Below the pieces are notes generated by a model. The model was not told the origin of the DNA, made no database searches, and saw only the letters and a program-made list of their open reading frames with translations. A program made the position numbers and the translations under genes. Below, piece after piece: positions 44,338 to 52,809 of a DNA stretch of 64,000 nt. Position 1 is the first letter of the stretch. Each line of letters begins with the position of its first letter. Source of the DNA: JADJRG01 sp964474905 (lineage in GTDB: Bacteria; Myxococcota_A; Polyangia; Nannocystales; Nannocystaceae); contig CAYYUP010000005.1 of NCBI GenBank assembly GCA_964474905.1, forward strand, positions 1 to 64,000, in the 5' to 3' direction.

Positions 44338-46965
44338 ATGAACCGCCAACGTCACGAACAAGACCTCCTAGGCCGCACCCATCGCCGCCAAAACGCCGAG
44401 TTTGGCTCCGCTGCGACGACCGACAAATACCCCCCCGATCGCGGCATCGAGCCCGTCGACCTCGAGATCTGCCTCGCGGTCGACCTCGAGACGCAGTCGA
44501 TCCAAGGCGCGGTCACTCAGGTCGTCGTCGGTCGACGCAGCGACGCCCGCAGCCTCCAGCTCAATGCCATCGCCTTCGAGGCGGTCGAAGTCGACACCGG
44601 CGACGAAGCTGCCCGCTGGAGCTACGACGGCGAGACGATCGAGATCACCTGGGAGCGGGCCTTCGCCGTCGACGAGCGGCGGACACTGACGATCCGCTAC
44701 GAGGTCGACCAACCCTCGACCGGCATCCTCTTTAGTAAGCCAAGTCCGGCCGTGCCCGAGGCCCCTTGGTTCGCGGCGGTCGACAACGAGACCGAGCGCG
44801 CCCGCTATTGGCTGCCCTGTGTCGACCACCCAAGCGTGCGGCCCACGCTGAGCTTCCAGCTGCGCGCTGCGGGCCGCTTCACGATCCTCGCCAACGGCCG
44901 CCTGCTCGGCGAAGAGACCCACGAAAACGGCGATCGCACCAGCTCCTGGCGCCTCGATCAGGGATGCCCGAGCTACCTCACCTGCTTCGCGATCGGCGAG
45001 TTTGTCCGCGTCGACGACGGCTCCGTCGACGACGTCGAGATCGCCTATTTTGTCTCCCCGACCCGCGACGCGGCGGCCCTCAAGCGGAGCTTTGGCCGCA
45101 CCCCAGCGATGCTGCGCTGGCTCGCCGAGCGCCTGGGCGTAAGCTTTCCCTTCCCCAAGTACTATCAATTCGCAGTGCCCGGCATCGGCGGCGCCATGGA
45201 GAACATCTCGCTGGTCTCCTGGGACGACATGTTCGTGCTCGACGAGGCCCTTGCCAGCGAGATCGGCGGCCTCGTCGATCGCATCAATGTGCACGAGATG
45301 GCCCACTCGTACTTCGGCGATCTCGTGGTCATTCGCGACTTCTGCGACGCCTGGCTCAAGGAGTCGTGGGCGGTCTATATCGAGGCCTGCTGGCTCGAGC
45401 ACACCGAGGGCGACGACGCCATGCGCTACGACCTGTGGGAGTGCCTGCAGCGCTATATCGGCGAGGCCGAGGGGCGCTATACCCGGCCGATCGCCACCCG
45501 TCGCTTTGATACCTCCTGGGATCTCTTTGATGCCCACCTCTACCCGGGCGGTGCGGTGCGCCTGCATATGCTGCGGCGCGAAATCGGCGATGAGGTGTTT
45601 TGGGGGGCGACCACCGACTACCTCCGCGAGTTCGCCGGCGATGTCGCCGAAACCGATGACTTTCGCCGCTGCCTCGAACGCCGCTCGGGCCGCTCCCTGG
45701 CCGCCTTTTTTGACCAGTGGCTGCGCTCGCCCGGCTACCCCAAACTCAAGGCCCGCCTCCAGCGCAACGCCCAGGCTGGCGAGGGCACCCTCGAGATCGA
45801 GCAGACCCAGGTCGATACAAAAAAGGGCATCCCCTGCTTCCAGTTCAGCCTCGACATCGAGTGGGTCATCGACGGTATCCGCGAGCGGCGCAGGGTGGAG
45901 ATCACCCGCGAGCGCCACTCGTTTGTCATCCCGCTCGGGGGCGAGCTCACCGAGCTACGCATCGATCCCGACTCTCAAGTGGTCTGCTCCCTCGAATTTA
46001 ACCCCGGCACGCCGCTGCTCCGCGACCAACTCCGCGGCGCCACCGATGTGATCGGTCGAATCCTCGCCGGTCGCGAGCTCGTGAAGTCGGGCGCACGCGG
46101 TGACCTCCAGGCGATCGCCGACGCATGGTCCAAAGAGCCCTTTTGGGGGGTGCGAATCGCCTGGGCGCAGGCCCTCGGAGACGCAACCTCCGCGCAGGCC
46201 CTGACGATCCTGCTGGCCGCACTCGACACCGAGACCGATCCACGGGTCTTGCCGCCGCTCCTGCAGGCGATCGCCCGCTACCGCGACCCTTCGGTGGCTC
46301 CGGCGGTCGGCACTCGCTTGGATCGCGGCGATCTCGCACATCGAGCCACGGCTGCCGCCTACGAGGCCCTCGGTGCCCAGCGCCAACGCCTGCCAAAACC
46401 CTGGATCGAGCGCCTCATTCAGGCCGCCACTCGGCCTAGCTTCGGCGCCTTCGCCACCTCGGGGGCACTGCGGGGGCTCGCCTCCTCGCGGGCGCCGGAA
46501 GCCGCGGCGATTCTGGGCGCGAGCGTTGAGCCCTGCGCCCCCTGCGGAGATCGGGCCCGTGCAACCGCCGCTGTGGCCCTCGGATCACTGGCGCGTTTGC
46601 TGGATCCGGGCCCGCGAGCGGCCGCGATCGACCGCCTCGTCGATCGCCTGCACGACCCCACGCTGCGGGTCCGCGAAGCTGCCGTCCAGGGCCTGCGACT
46701 CGCCGACGCGCGCGGGGCCGTGGGCGCCATCCAGGCCTACGCTCGTCCGCTCGCCGCGCAGTTTCGCATCCCCCACGAGCGCGTCGCCGACAGCCTGCGC
46801 AAGGGTCGAGCAGGCAGCAAGGTGCGAGCCCTCGAGCGCGAGGTCGGCGAACTCCGCAGCGAACTCCGCAAGCTCCAAGATACCGTCGGCAAACTCCAGG
46901 ATCGAAGCGCGAACGAGCCACCTGCAGACACGCCACCTGCGGACGATGCTCCGGCCGACGCCTAG
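44338..46965 (+). CDS. M1-family aminopeptidase with HEAT-like C-terminal region
   Basis: 875 residues. Residues ~40-450 are the M1 metallopeptidase: exopeptidase motif GGAMENISL (~283), zinc site HEMAHSYFGD (His318, Glu319, His322) and the third ligand Glu in KESWAVYIE ~19 residues on. Residues ~590-800 are helical repeats of HEAT type (GVRIAWAQALGDATSAQALT, LRVREAAVQGL). A coiled coil (LEREVGELRSELRKLQDTVG) and an acidic Pro/Ala tail end the chain. There is no signal peptide, so it is probably cytoplasmic and removes N-terminal residues from peptides. GAGGG precedes the ATG. Confidence 0.92.
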   Translation: MNRQRHEQDLLGRTHRRQNAEFGSAATTDKYPPDRGIEPVDLEICLAVDLETQSIQGAVTQVVVGRRSDARSLQLNAIAFEAVEVDTGDEAARWSYDGETIEITWERAFAVDERRTLTIRYEVDQPSTGILFSKPSPAVPEAPWFAAVDNETERARYWLPCVDHPSVRPTLSFQLRAAGRFTILANGRLLGEETHENGDRTSSWRLDQGCPSYLTCFAIGEFVRVDDGSVDDVEIAYFVSPTRDAAALKRSFGRTPAMLRWLAERLGVSFPFPKYYQFAVPGIGGAMENISLVSWDDMFVLDEALASEIGGLVDRINVHEMAHSYFGDLVVIRDFCDAWLKESWAVYIEACWLEHTEGDDAMRYDLWECLQRYIGEAEGRYTRPIATRRFDTSWDLFDAHLYPGGAVRLHMLRREIGDEVFWGATTDYLREFAGDVAETDDFRRCLERRSGRSLAAFFDQWLRSPGYPKLKARLQRNAQAGEGTLEIEQTQVDTKKGIPCFQFSLDIEWVIDGIRERRRVEITRERHSFVIPLGGELTELRIDPDSQVVCSLEFNPGTPLLRDQLRGATDVIGRILAGRELVKSGARGDLQAIADAWSKEPFWGVRIAWAQALGDATSAQALTILLAALDTETDPRVLPPLLQAIARYRDPSVAPAVGTRLDRGDLAHRATAAAYEALGAQRQRLPKPWIERLIQAATRPSFGAFATSGALRGLASSRAPEAAAILGASVEPCAPCGDRARATAAVALGSLARLLDPGPRAAAIDRLVDRLHDPTLRVREAAVQGLRLADARGAVGAIQAYARPLAAQFRIPHERVADSLRKGRAGSKVRALEREVGELRSELRKLQDTVGKLQDRSANEPPADTPPADDAPADA

Positions 46966-47045
46966 GCCGCGCTCAGTTCTCGGATCCACATTTAAAAGAT
47001 CACGGATCGCCGCAACGCTGCCCGGCGGCGGTCGAACCCCCGGAT

Positions 47046-48245
47046 GTGCCGAGCCTCCGGATCACCGTCATCGACCACGACACCAGCGATCGCCTCCAGC
47101 ACTGCACCAGTCGGCTGCCCGTGCGTGTCGGCCGCGATCAGAGCAATGATCTCGTCCTCCCCCACGCCTATGTCGCTCGCTGGCAGGCCGTCGTCACGGT
47201 GCACGAGGACCGCGTCTTTCTGGTGATGCTCGGCGCCTCCAATCCGCTGCGCCGCCGGGGAAAAGCCCTGCCCGTGGGCGTCCAGGTCGAGATCGACCAC
47301 GAAGATATCTTGACCCTCGGCAGCCTCGAGATGCTCGTCAAGATCATCGGCCCCAGCAGCTGTGCCCAGCAGGTGGTGCACGCAGGGCCACAAAATCCCG
47401 ATGAGGGAGCCGAGGTCGCTGGCGTGGTCGACGAGATGCCGGGCCCCGAGGCGAGCGCGCTCGCGCGGGTGCGAGCTGCCATCCCTCACCTCTCGGCGCT
47501 GCACCGACGGGCCACACGCTCGATCGCCTCTTGGGAGGCCCTCTGCGCCGATGAAATGGGGCGCATCCGCGGTGATTCCACCGATGCCGAGGCCGCGAAG
47601 GGCCTGCTCCGCGATCAAATCACCGCCCTGGGGCCCCTCTCCGAGCGCGCACGACTGCCAGCCGGTCCAGAGCTGCAATCGGCGGTCGGTATGCTCGGCG
47701 AACTCGCCCTCGAACTCACCCCCAACAGCCCGCCACCTAGCGACGAGATGACGATCCGCCGCTTCCTGGGCCGCACCGCGACGACCGTCCGAGCGCTCGC
47801 TGCGATCACCGTCGAACTCCAACAGATCTGGGCCGACGAACGCGCTCGCCTGGGCATCGACCCCCGGGGCAACACCGGGCCGCTGCACCTCAACGTCACT
47901 GAACTCATCGAGGGCATGGTCGATCCCCGCGCCGAACGACCTCTCACCGACGAAGCCCTGGTCGAGGCCGCTGTCGGCCTGCAGGATCACGTGCGTTCGA
48001 TCGTACGAAGCGCCGAAACAGCCGCCCTCGACATGGTCTCTCGTCTCGCACCGGCCACCTTCAGTCGCGATCGCGGCAGCGGACTCCTGCCGTGGCGTGG
48101 CGCCAGCGCCTGGCGTGCCTATCGCGGCACCTATTCGGCACTCTGCGGCGACGATGGAGAACTCGCGCCGATCACCCTACGCGAGCTCCTCCGCGACGCC
48201 TACGTCCGTGAGGTCGGTACCCACAACCGTCGGAGCCGATCATGA
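47046..48245 (+). CDS. FHA-domain protein of the T6SS (Fha/TagH-like)
   Basis: 399 residues from a GTG. The N-terminal FHA domain shows LPVRVGRDQSNDLVLPHAYV; the usual Ser-Arg-x-His core is altered to ARWQA, so phosphothreonine binding may be weakened. The C-terminal half (MTIRRFLGRTATTVRALAAI, then LQQIWADERARLG) resembles the C-terminal domain of T6SS-associated FHA proteins. In other T6SSs such a protein is phosphorylated by PpkA and triggers assembly. It is the first gene of the cluster here, and its stop overlaps the next start (ATGA). Confidence 0.8.
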   Translation: MPSLRITVIDHDTSDRLQHCTSRLPVRVGRDQSNDLVLPHAYVARWQAVVTVHEDRVFLVMLGASNPLRRRGKALPVGVQVEIDHEDILTLGSLEMLVKIIGPSSCAQQVVHAGPQNPDEGAEVAGVVDEMPGPEASALARVRAAIPHLSALHRRATRSIASWEALCADEMGRIRGDSTDAEAAKGLLRDQITALGPLSERARLPAGPELQSAVGMLGELALELTPNSPPPSDEMTIRRFLGRTATTVRALAAITVELQQIWADERARLGIDPRGNTGPLHLNVTELIEGMVDPRAERPLTDEALVEAAVGLQDHVRSIVRSAETAALDMVSRLAPATFSRDRGSGLLPWRGASAWRAYRGTYSALCGDDGELAPITLRELLRDAYVREVGTHNRRSRS

Positions 48246-49192
48246 GCCACGCAAGCACGCGCCCGAACCCGAACCCGAACCCGCCCAGCGAGACGCTCCT
48301 GCGCTCCGGGGCCATCGCAATCGGCCTCTGTCTCTCGCTCGCCGGCGGATCGCTCGCCTGTCGATCCACTCCCCATCGGGCGACTCCCTGCAGCCTGCGA
48401 ACACCCGCCACAGACGAGGCAGTGGCGACCGCAGAGCTGATCCCGGCTCCGGTTTGGCTCGATTTGCTGGCGCCCGATCACCGCGACGCCCTCAGCCTCC
48501 GGGATCCGCACACCTGCAGCGGTGCACCGCTGCGCGCCGAGTCCCTCGCAGGCAGCTCTCAAGTGCTGCCGCTGCGCACAATCGACGACAGCTCGCTGAC
48601 CATCGCCCAGGTCGGTGACAACGCGCTCGTCTGGGCCCGCGTCCTCTACTACGCCGACGGCGACGCGCTCGGGGCCCTAGGACTGCTCAGCCGCCACGAG
48701 GACGAGGGCGACCCGGCAGGCGCACACCTCGAGGTCATCGCGATCGGAGCCCTCCGAGCCCCGGCCAAACTCCTCGATCTCCAGGTCTTGCCGCTCTCCA
48801 AGGACGCCCAGGTCGTGATCACCCGCGGCCAACGCTGTCCAGATAGTGGTGGCCCCTGCGTCATCGAGATCCACCTGCTGCCCTGGGTCGATGATGCCTT
48901 CGTGGACGCGCCGTTGCTCCAAGGCGGACGTATTGCCCCGGCGAGAATCCGCGTGCACGAGAGCAGTCTAGGCCCCGAAGACAACAATGGTTGGCGACAG
49001 GAGACCGAGATCCGCCGGCAAGTCAGAACCCAGGCCGGCAAACTCATCATCGCCGAAACCCTGCGGATCCGCCGATGTCCGAGCGCGTTGCCCGAAAGCT
49101 GCGAAGAGGAGGCGAGCGTGCACCGCGAGCGCGTCCTCTCCTTCGACGGCCAACGCCTGCACGCTCCGCCCTCGCTCTGGGCTGCAGACTGA
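48242..49192 (+). CDS. T6SS-linked lipoprotein, unknown function
   Basis: 316 residues. An Asn/Pro-rich N-terminus precedes a signal helix with lipobox SLAC. The mature part has pairs of Cys (TRGQRCPDSGGPC, IRRCPSALPESCEEE) and a beta-rich look. Translational coupling with the FHA gene ties it to the secretion system, but I recognise no Tss/Tag family. It might be an outer-membrane accessory of the T6SS envelope complex. Confidence 0.65.
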   Translation: MSHASTRPNPNPNPPSETLLRSGAIAIGLCLSLAGGSLACRSTPHRATPCSLRTPATDEAVATAELIPAPVWLDLLAPDHRDALSLRDPHTCSGAPLRAESLAGSSQVLPLRTIDDSSLTIAQVGDNALVWARVLYYADGDALGALGLLSRHEDEGDPAGAHLEVIAIGALRAPAKLLDLQVLPLSKDAQVVITRGQRCPDSGGPCVIEIHLLPWVDDAFVDAPLLQGGRIAPARIRVHESSLGPEDNNGWRQETEIRRQVRTQAGKLIIAETLRIRRCPSALPESCEEEASVHRERVLSFDGQRLHAPPSLWAAD

Positions 49193-49325
49193 AGCCCCGT
49201 GCTCTTGCGCGGCTGGCCCTTTGAGCCTGTACGTGCGACCTGAGCGGATCGCTTACAGTCATGTATCTTCGGACAGATCCGAATGATGCCACTTGGTGAC
49301 GCCCAAATCGGCCCCTTACAACGCT

Positions 49326-49970
49326 TCAGCGAGCAAACCCGCGGGCTCGCTCCGTTTCGGCGCGATCACGGCGATAGCTCCTTCTGCGCAGCTCTAGGCC
49401 CAAGGTCTGAGGCCGACGACGACGGCGCAATCTGAGCAAAACTTCGATCGCACTGACCTCAGGGTTTTGCACACGGGGCTCCATGCGCGTCGCCCTCGCC
49501 CGTCGCCCGCGATGGACCTCCGGCGAACCTCGACCTGCGCGCTCCGGGGCTGCCGCCAGGACAAATTCGTCGTCTTCGGCGACCACAAAGGTGAATGCGC
49601 AACCGATGTCCGTGCAGGCAGGATCGAAGCTTATCCACAGCGAACGATCATCCTCAGATGCGGCAATCACCGCCCCGGCGCGTCTTCTGCCGATAATTTG
49701 CCGAATCTCTTGGGAAGACGCCCTCTCTTCGACGACGCCACCGGAGAGATCGATCTCTCGCTCTGTCTCGACTTCGGGGTAGACGGCAATGAGCCGACGA
49801 GCGGCGTAGACCCTTAACGCTGAAAGCTCTGGATCGCTGTCGTGAATGCGCGCGAGTCCGCCGAGATCGACCGGCTGTCGCAGGGCGCAGGCAGCCGCCT
49901 GGCCGATGAAAAGGGTCATCAAGAGCGCGCTGGCAAAGCGACTGGCGGCGAGGTGAACTTCGTTGCTCAT
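49326..49970 (-). CDS. Exported protein, unknown function
   Basis: 214 residues from the ATG at 49970; the open frame begins earlier, but that part faces the tssJ promoter. A signal sequence ends AAAC, suggesting a lipoprotein. The middle part (YAARRLIAVYPEVETEREID) is followed by a basic Arg-rich tail (LLRLRRRRRPQTLGLELRRR) that is unusual for an exported protein and may be a chance extension. It is the only minus-strand gene between the T6SS gene blocks besides hcp. Confidence 0.5.
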   Translation of the reverse strand: MSNEVHLAASRFASALLMTLFIGQAAACALRQPVDLGGLARIHDSDPELSALRVYAARRLIAVYPEVETEREIDLSGGVVEERASSQEIRQIIGRRRAGAVIAASEDDRSLWISFDPACTDIGCAFTFVVAEDDEFVLAAAPERAGRGSPEVHRGRRARATRMEPRVQNPEVSAIEVLLRLRRRRRPQTLGLELRRRSYRRDRAETERARGFAR

Positions 49971-50049
49971 AGTGGGGCATTCGGCCGCCGTTCTCAGCCG
50001 TTGCAGCCTCGACCTGCAACGACCTCGAAAGACGGCCGAAAGAGGAGTC

Positions 50050-50700
50050 ATGTGCCCCCTCGATGCGACCCGCAAATCCTCCGATCACAGCCTTATGCTC
50101 GCCCTCGCGCTGCTCACCATCGGCGCCACAGGGGGCTGCCGGGGTGCGCCCCCAAGCCAGTCGCCGTGCGCCCAACCAGTCACTCTTAACGTCGTCGTCG
50201 ACGGCGGTGAAGGGCTCAACCTCGGCCATCGCGGGGAGCCGTGGCCGACACACTTGCGCGTCTATCAGCTCGGCGCAGCACCGACGCTCGAAACGGTCGA
50301 CATCTCCCTGCTCGCCGCCGACGACGGCCAGCTCGGTGCAGATGTTCTCGACCAGCACGAACACGTGCTCTATCCGGCGAGCCACGAACGTTGGTCGCTG
50401 ACGCTAACTCCAGAGGCCACACATCTCGCTCTCGTCGCCTTTTTTAACAACCCAGAGCCGGGCACCTGGGGGGCCTCGGTCGTCCTGCCGCCGCCGTCTT
50501 CGACATGCCCCGCGACGGATGCACCTCCGCCCTGCGTCTTCATCTCGGTCGACGGCAGTGAGCTGCGCGGGGGCGCCACCCCACCAGCATCTTTTATCGG
50601 CGACGGAAAAGCCTGCAAACGACTCGCAGGGGCCCGTGAAGTGCAAAACGAGGTGTCTCTCGCCAACGACCCAAAAAATATTCCGACATCACCGCGATGA
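50050..50700 (+). CDS. tssJ: T6SS outer-membrane lipoprotein TssJ
   Basis: 216 residues from the ATG at 50050, which has GAGGAG just upstream. Lipobox ATGGC is followed by a beta-sandwich domain with the TssJ-like pattern TLNVVVDGGEGLNLGHRGEPWPT-LRVYQL, a region on binding TssM and YPASHERWSLTLTPEATHLALVAFF. TssJ anchors the TssL-TssM complex to the outer membrane. The stop overlaps the tssK start (ATGA). Confidence 0.85.
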   Translation: MCPLDATRKSSDHSLMLALALLTIGATGGCRGAPPSQSPCAQPVTLNVVVDGGEGLNLGHRGEPWPTHLRVYQLGAAPTLETVDISLLAADDGQLGADVLDQHEHVLYPASHERWSLTLTPEATHLALVAFFNNPEPGTWGASVVLPPPSSTCPATDAPPPCVFISVDGSELRGGATPPASFIGDGKACKRLAGAREVQNEVSLANDPKNIPTSPR

Positions 50701-52148
50701 TCCGCCGCAACGCCGCCAGGCAGCGGCCGACAAAAGAGATACCGATGCCACACCCACCGAGACGACCGCGATGGAGCGAAGGATTGCTCCTCTCCCACCA
50801 ACACCTAGAGGAGCAGGATCGCTACCACGAAGAGCGCGTCGACGAACTCCTGCGCGCACTTATGCCGGTTTCCTGGGGACTCGTCGACATCGACATCGAC
50901 GGGGCCGCGCTGAGCCGCGGCGAGCTCAACATTCCCCGCCTTCGGGCGATCCTCCCCGACGGCACGCCGATCTCCTGGGGTCCCGAGGGCGGCAACCTCC
51001 CGCCCCGCCGATGCCTCTCCGAGCGCGGCCTGCAGTCGGGCTCCCGGATCCTCGCGCGTATCGCCCTACCCGCAGAGTCAACCGGCGAGCGCAACCTCCA
51101 CAGGCGAGGCGCCGAGGGACCACCGCGGCGATTCATGCTCGGCGAAGTACCGCGCCGCAGCGGAGTTCAAGCTCCATCGGCAAGCCTCGAGGTCCTCGAT
51201 CTCGCGCCGCTCCTCCTGCTCGACGGCGAGGCTTCCGAGGGCATGAGCACTCTGACCGTCGCGGCCCTGCGCCGACGCTCCGACGGGGGCCTAGAGATCG
51301 ATGCCTCCTACTTCCCGCCCGCGCTCCAGCTCGGTGCCGCAAAGGGCCTTGTCCGCCGTCTCCGTCGCCTGCTCGCAACCTCGACCGATCGCCGGCGGCA
51401 GCTGCAGAGCGAGTGCCGACACCGCGAGGGCCGTATCGACTACCGCTCCAACGACCTCGAACGCCACCTCATCGTGCACACGCTCGGGCGACTCATTCCC
51501 CGCCTTCGGGACATGCTCGAAGGGGCACCTAGCCACCCCCGTCAGGCGCACACGCTGCTCAGTGAGTTGGTCGGAGAACTCGCCAGCTTCCTGCCCGAGG
51601 GCGACCCCGCGGCCCTGCCGATCTACAACCACATCGACGCCAGCGCCTCGTTCAACCACCTCCTCAAGCTGGCCAATCACCTGATCGCTCTGCCGCTCTC
51701 TGGCGAAATCCTAACGATCCCACTCTTCGCCCGAGGCGCGGGGCTCTTCGCCGCCGAGGAGATCGATGTGCAACTCCAACGTGCGAGCAACGTGGTGCTC
51801 GCGATCCAGAGCGACGAGGGTCTAGGCCGCGACGCTCGAGCCCTGCCAGAGCTGCTCAAGGTCGCCTCGGGCCGGCGCATCGACGCGATCATCCGCAGCA
51901 ATAGCCGCGGCGCCCCTGCCCGCCTGCTCGACGGACCTCCGCCTTCGATCCCCGCCGAAGCCGGCGCGGTCTACCTCGCGGTCGATACCCGCGACCCCCA
52001 TTGGCGCGAGGTGCTCTTCCAGCGCGACCTCGCCGTGCACCTGAGCGCCCCCATCGATGCCCGTGGACTCAACCTCCGCCTGCTCGCCCTGCCCGCAAAT
52101 GGATCTGATCATGGATTGGCTACTTCAAGCCGCGACGCCTGCGCTTGA
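50697..52148 (+). CDS. tssK: T6SS baseplate subunit TssK
   Basis: 483 residues; a second ATG at 50745 also fits and would start next to the conserved region. The TssK N-terminal signature RWSEGLLLSHQHLEEQDRYHEERV is clear. It continues through the shoulder domain and a C-terminal head that binds the membrane complex (AVYLAVDTRDPHWREVL). TssK forms trimers that connect the baseplate to TssL/TssM. It overlaps tssJ by 4 bases and tssL by 50. Confidence 0.92.
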   Translation: MIRRNAARQRPTKEIPMPHPPRRPRWSEGLLLSHQHLEEQDRYHEERVDELLRALMPVSWGLVDIDIDGAALSRGELNIPRLRAILPDGTPISWGPEGGNLPPRRCLSERGLQSGSRILARIALPAESTGERNLHRRGAEGPPRRFMLGEVPRRSGVQAPSASLEVLDLAPLLLLDGEASEGMSTLTVAALRRRSDGGLEIDASYFPPALQLGAAKGLVRRLRRLLATSTDRRRQLQSECRHREGRIDYRSNDLERHLIVHTLGRLIPRLRDMLEGAPSHPRQAHTLLSELVGELASFLPEGDPAALPIYNHIDASASFNHLLKLANHLIALPLSGEILTIPLFARGAGLFAAEEIDVQLQRASNVVLAIQSDEGLGRDARALPELLKVASGRRIDAIIRSNSRGAPARLLDGPPPSIPAEAGAVYLAVDTRDPHWREVLFQRDLAVHLSAPIDARGLNLRLLALPANGSDHGLATSSRDACA

Positions 52149-52809
52149 GATCGCCGGCAAGCTTCTCGACCCCGCCCAGGCGCTGGCACCTGACGAAATT
52201 CGGAGCGCTGCCGAGACCGCCCTCGCAAGGCTCTCGCTCGATGACGAGGCCAGGGCCGAGGGCCTCCACGCGACCTCGATAGCCGACGCCCGTCTCGCCC
52301 TCGCCGCCCTCCTCGACGAACTCGCACTCCGCGAACACGGCCCCCTCGCGAGTCACTGGCGCCAAGGCTCCCTGCTGCAGCAGCGCTTTGTGCACCCCAA
52401 TCTAACCACCGCCGGAGATCGATTTTTCGACCGGTTAAGCGAGCTGGTCGCCGCGCCGCGCCTCGCCGCAACGCTCAGCGTTCTCAGGATTTACGCGATT
52501 TGCCTAGAACTCGGCTTTGAGGGCCGATTCGCCGCCCACAACGACAACGAGACCCTCGCCGCCCTACAAGCGGAGGTCACGCGGCGCCTCGGATCCCTGG
52601 CGGATCCACCTCCGCCGCCATCGCCCCCCGTCCTGGCGACACCTCGCCGCCCTGCAAGCTTGCGTTTCTTGCCGCGGCTCGCCGCCCTCAGCCTCGCAGC
52701 GGTGATCTGCGCGATCGCCATCGCACACGTGCGTCTCCTGCACAGCATCGAACGCACCCGCTCACACGTCGACAGCCATCACACCCAGCTCATCGAGGCC
52801 CCGCAATGA
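52099..52809 (+). CDS. tssL: T6SS inner-membrane protein TssL (DotU/IcmH)
   Basis: 236 residues from the ATG at 52099 (52111 is also possible). The cytoplasmic hook-like DotU domain shows ALAALLDELALREHGPLASHW, FFDRLSELV and LSVLRIYAICLELGFEGRF, followed by a Pro-rich spacer and a single C-terminal membrane helix (FLPRLAALSLAAVICAIAIAH). No peptidoglycan-binding OmpA extension is present. It overlaps tssM by 4 bases. Confidence 0.9.
   Translation: MDLIMDWLLQAATPALEIAGKLLDPAQALAPDEIRSAAETALARLSLDDEARAEGLHATSIADARLALAALLDELALREHGPLASHWRQGSLLQQRFVHPNLTTAGDRFFDRLSELVAAPRLAATLSVLRIYAICLELGFEGRFAAHNDNETLAALQAEVTRRLGSLADPPPPPSPPVLATPRRPASLRFLPRLAALSLAAVICAIAIAHVRLLHSIERTRSHVDSHHTQLIEAPQ

Noticed and set aside
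44368..45918. 516-codon open frame on the minus strand
   Set aside because: It lies fully antisense to the M1 aminopeptidase, which has intact catalytic motifs; the frame is a product of GC-rich codon bias and has no family-like motif.
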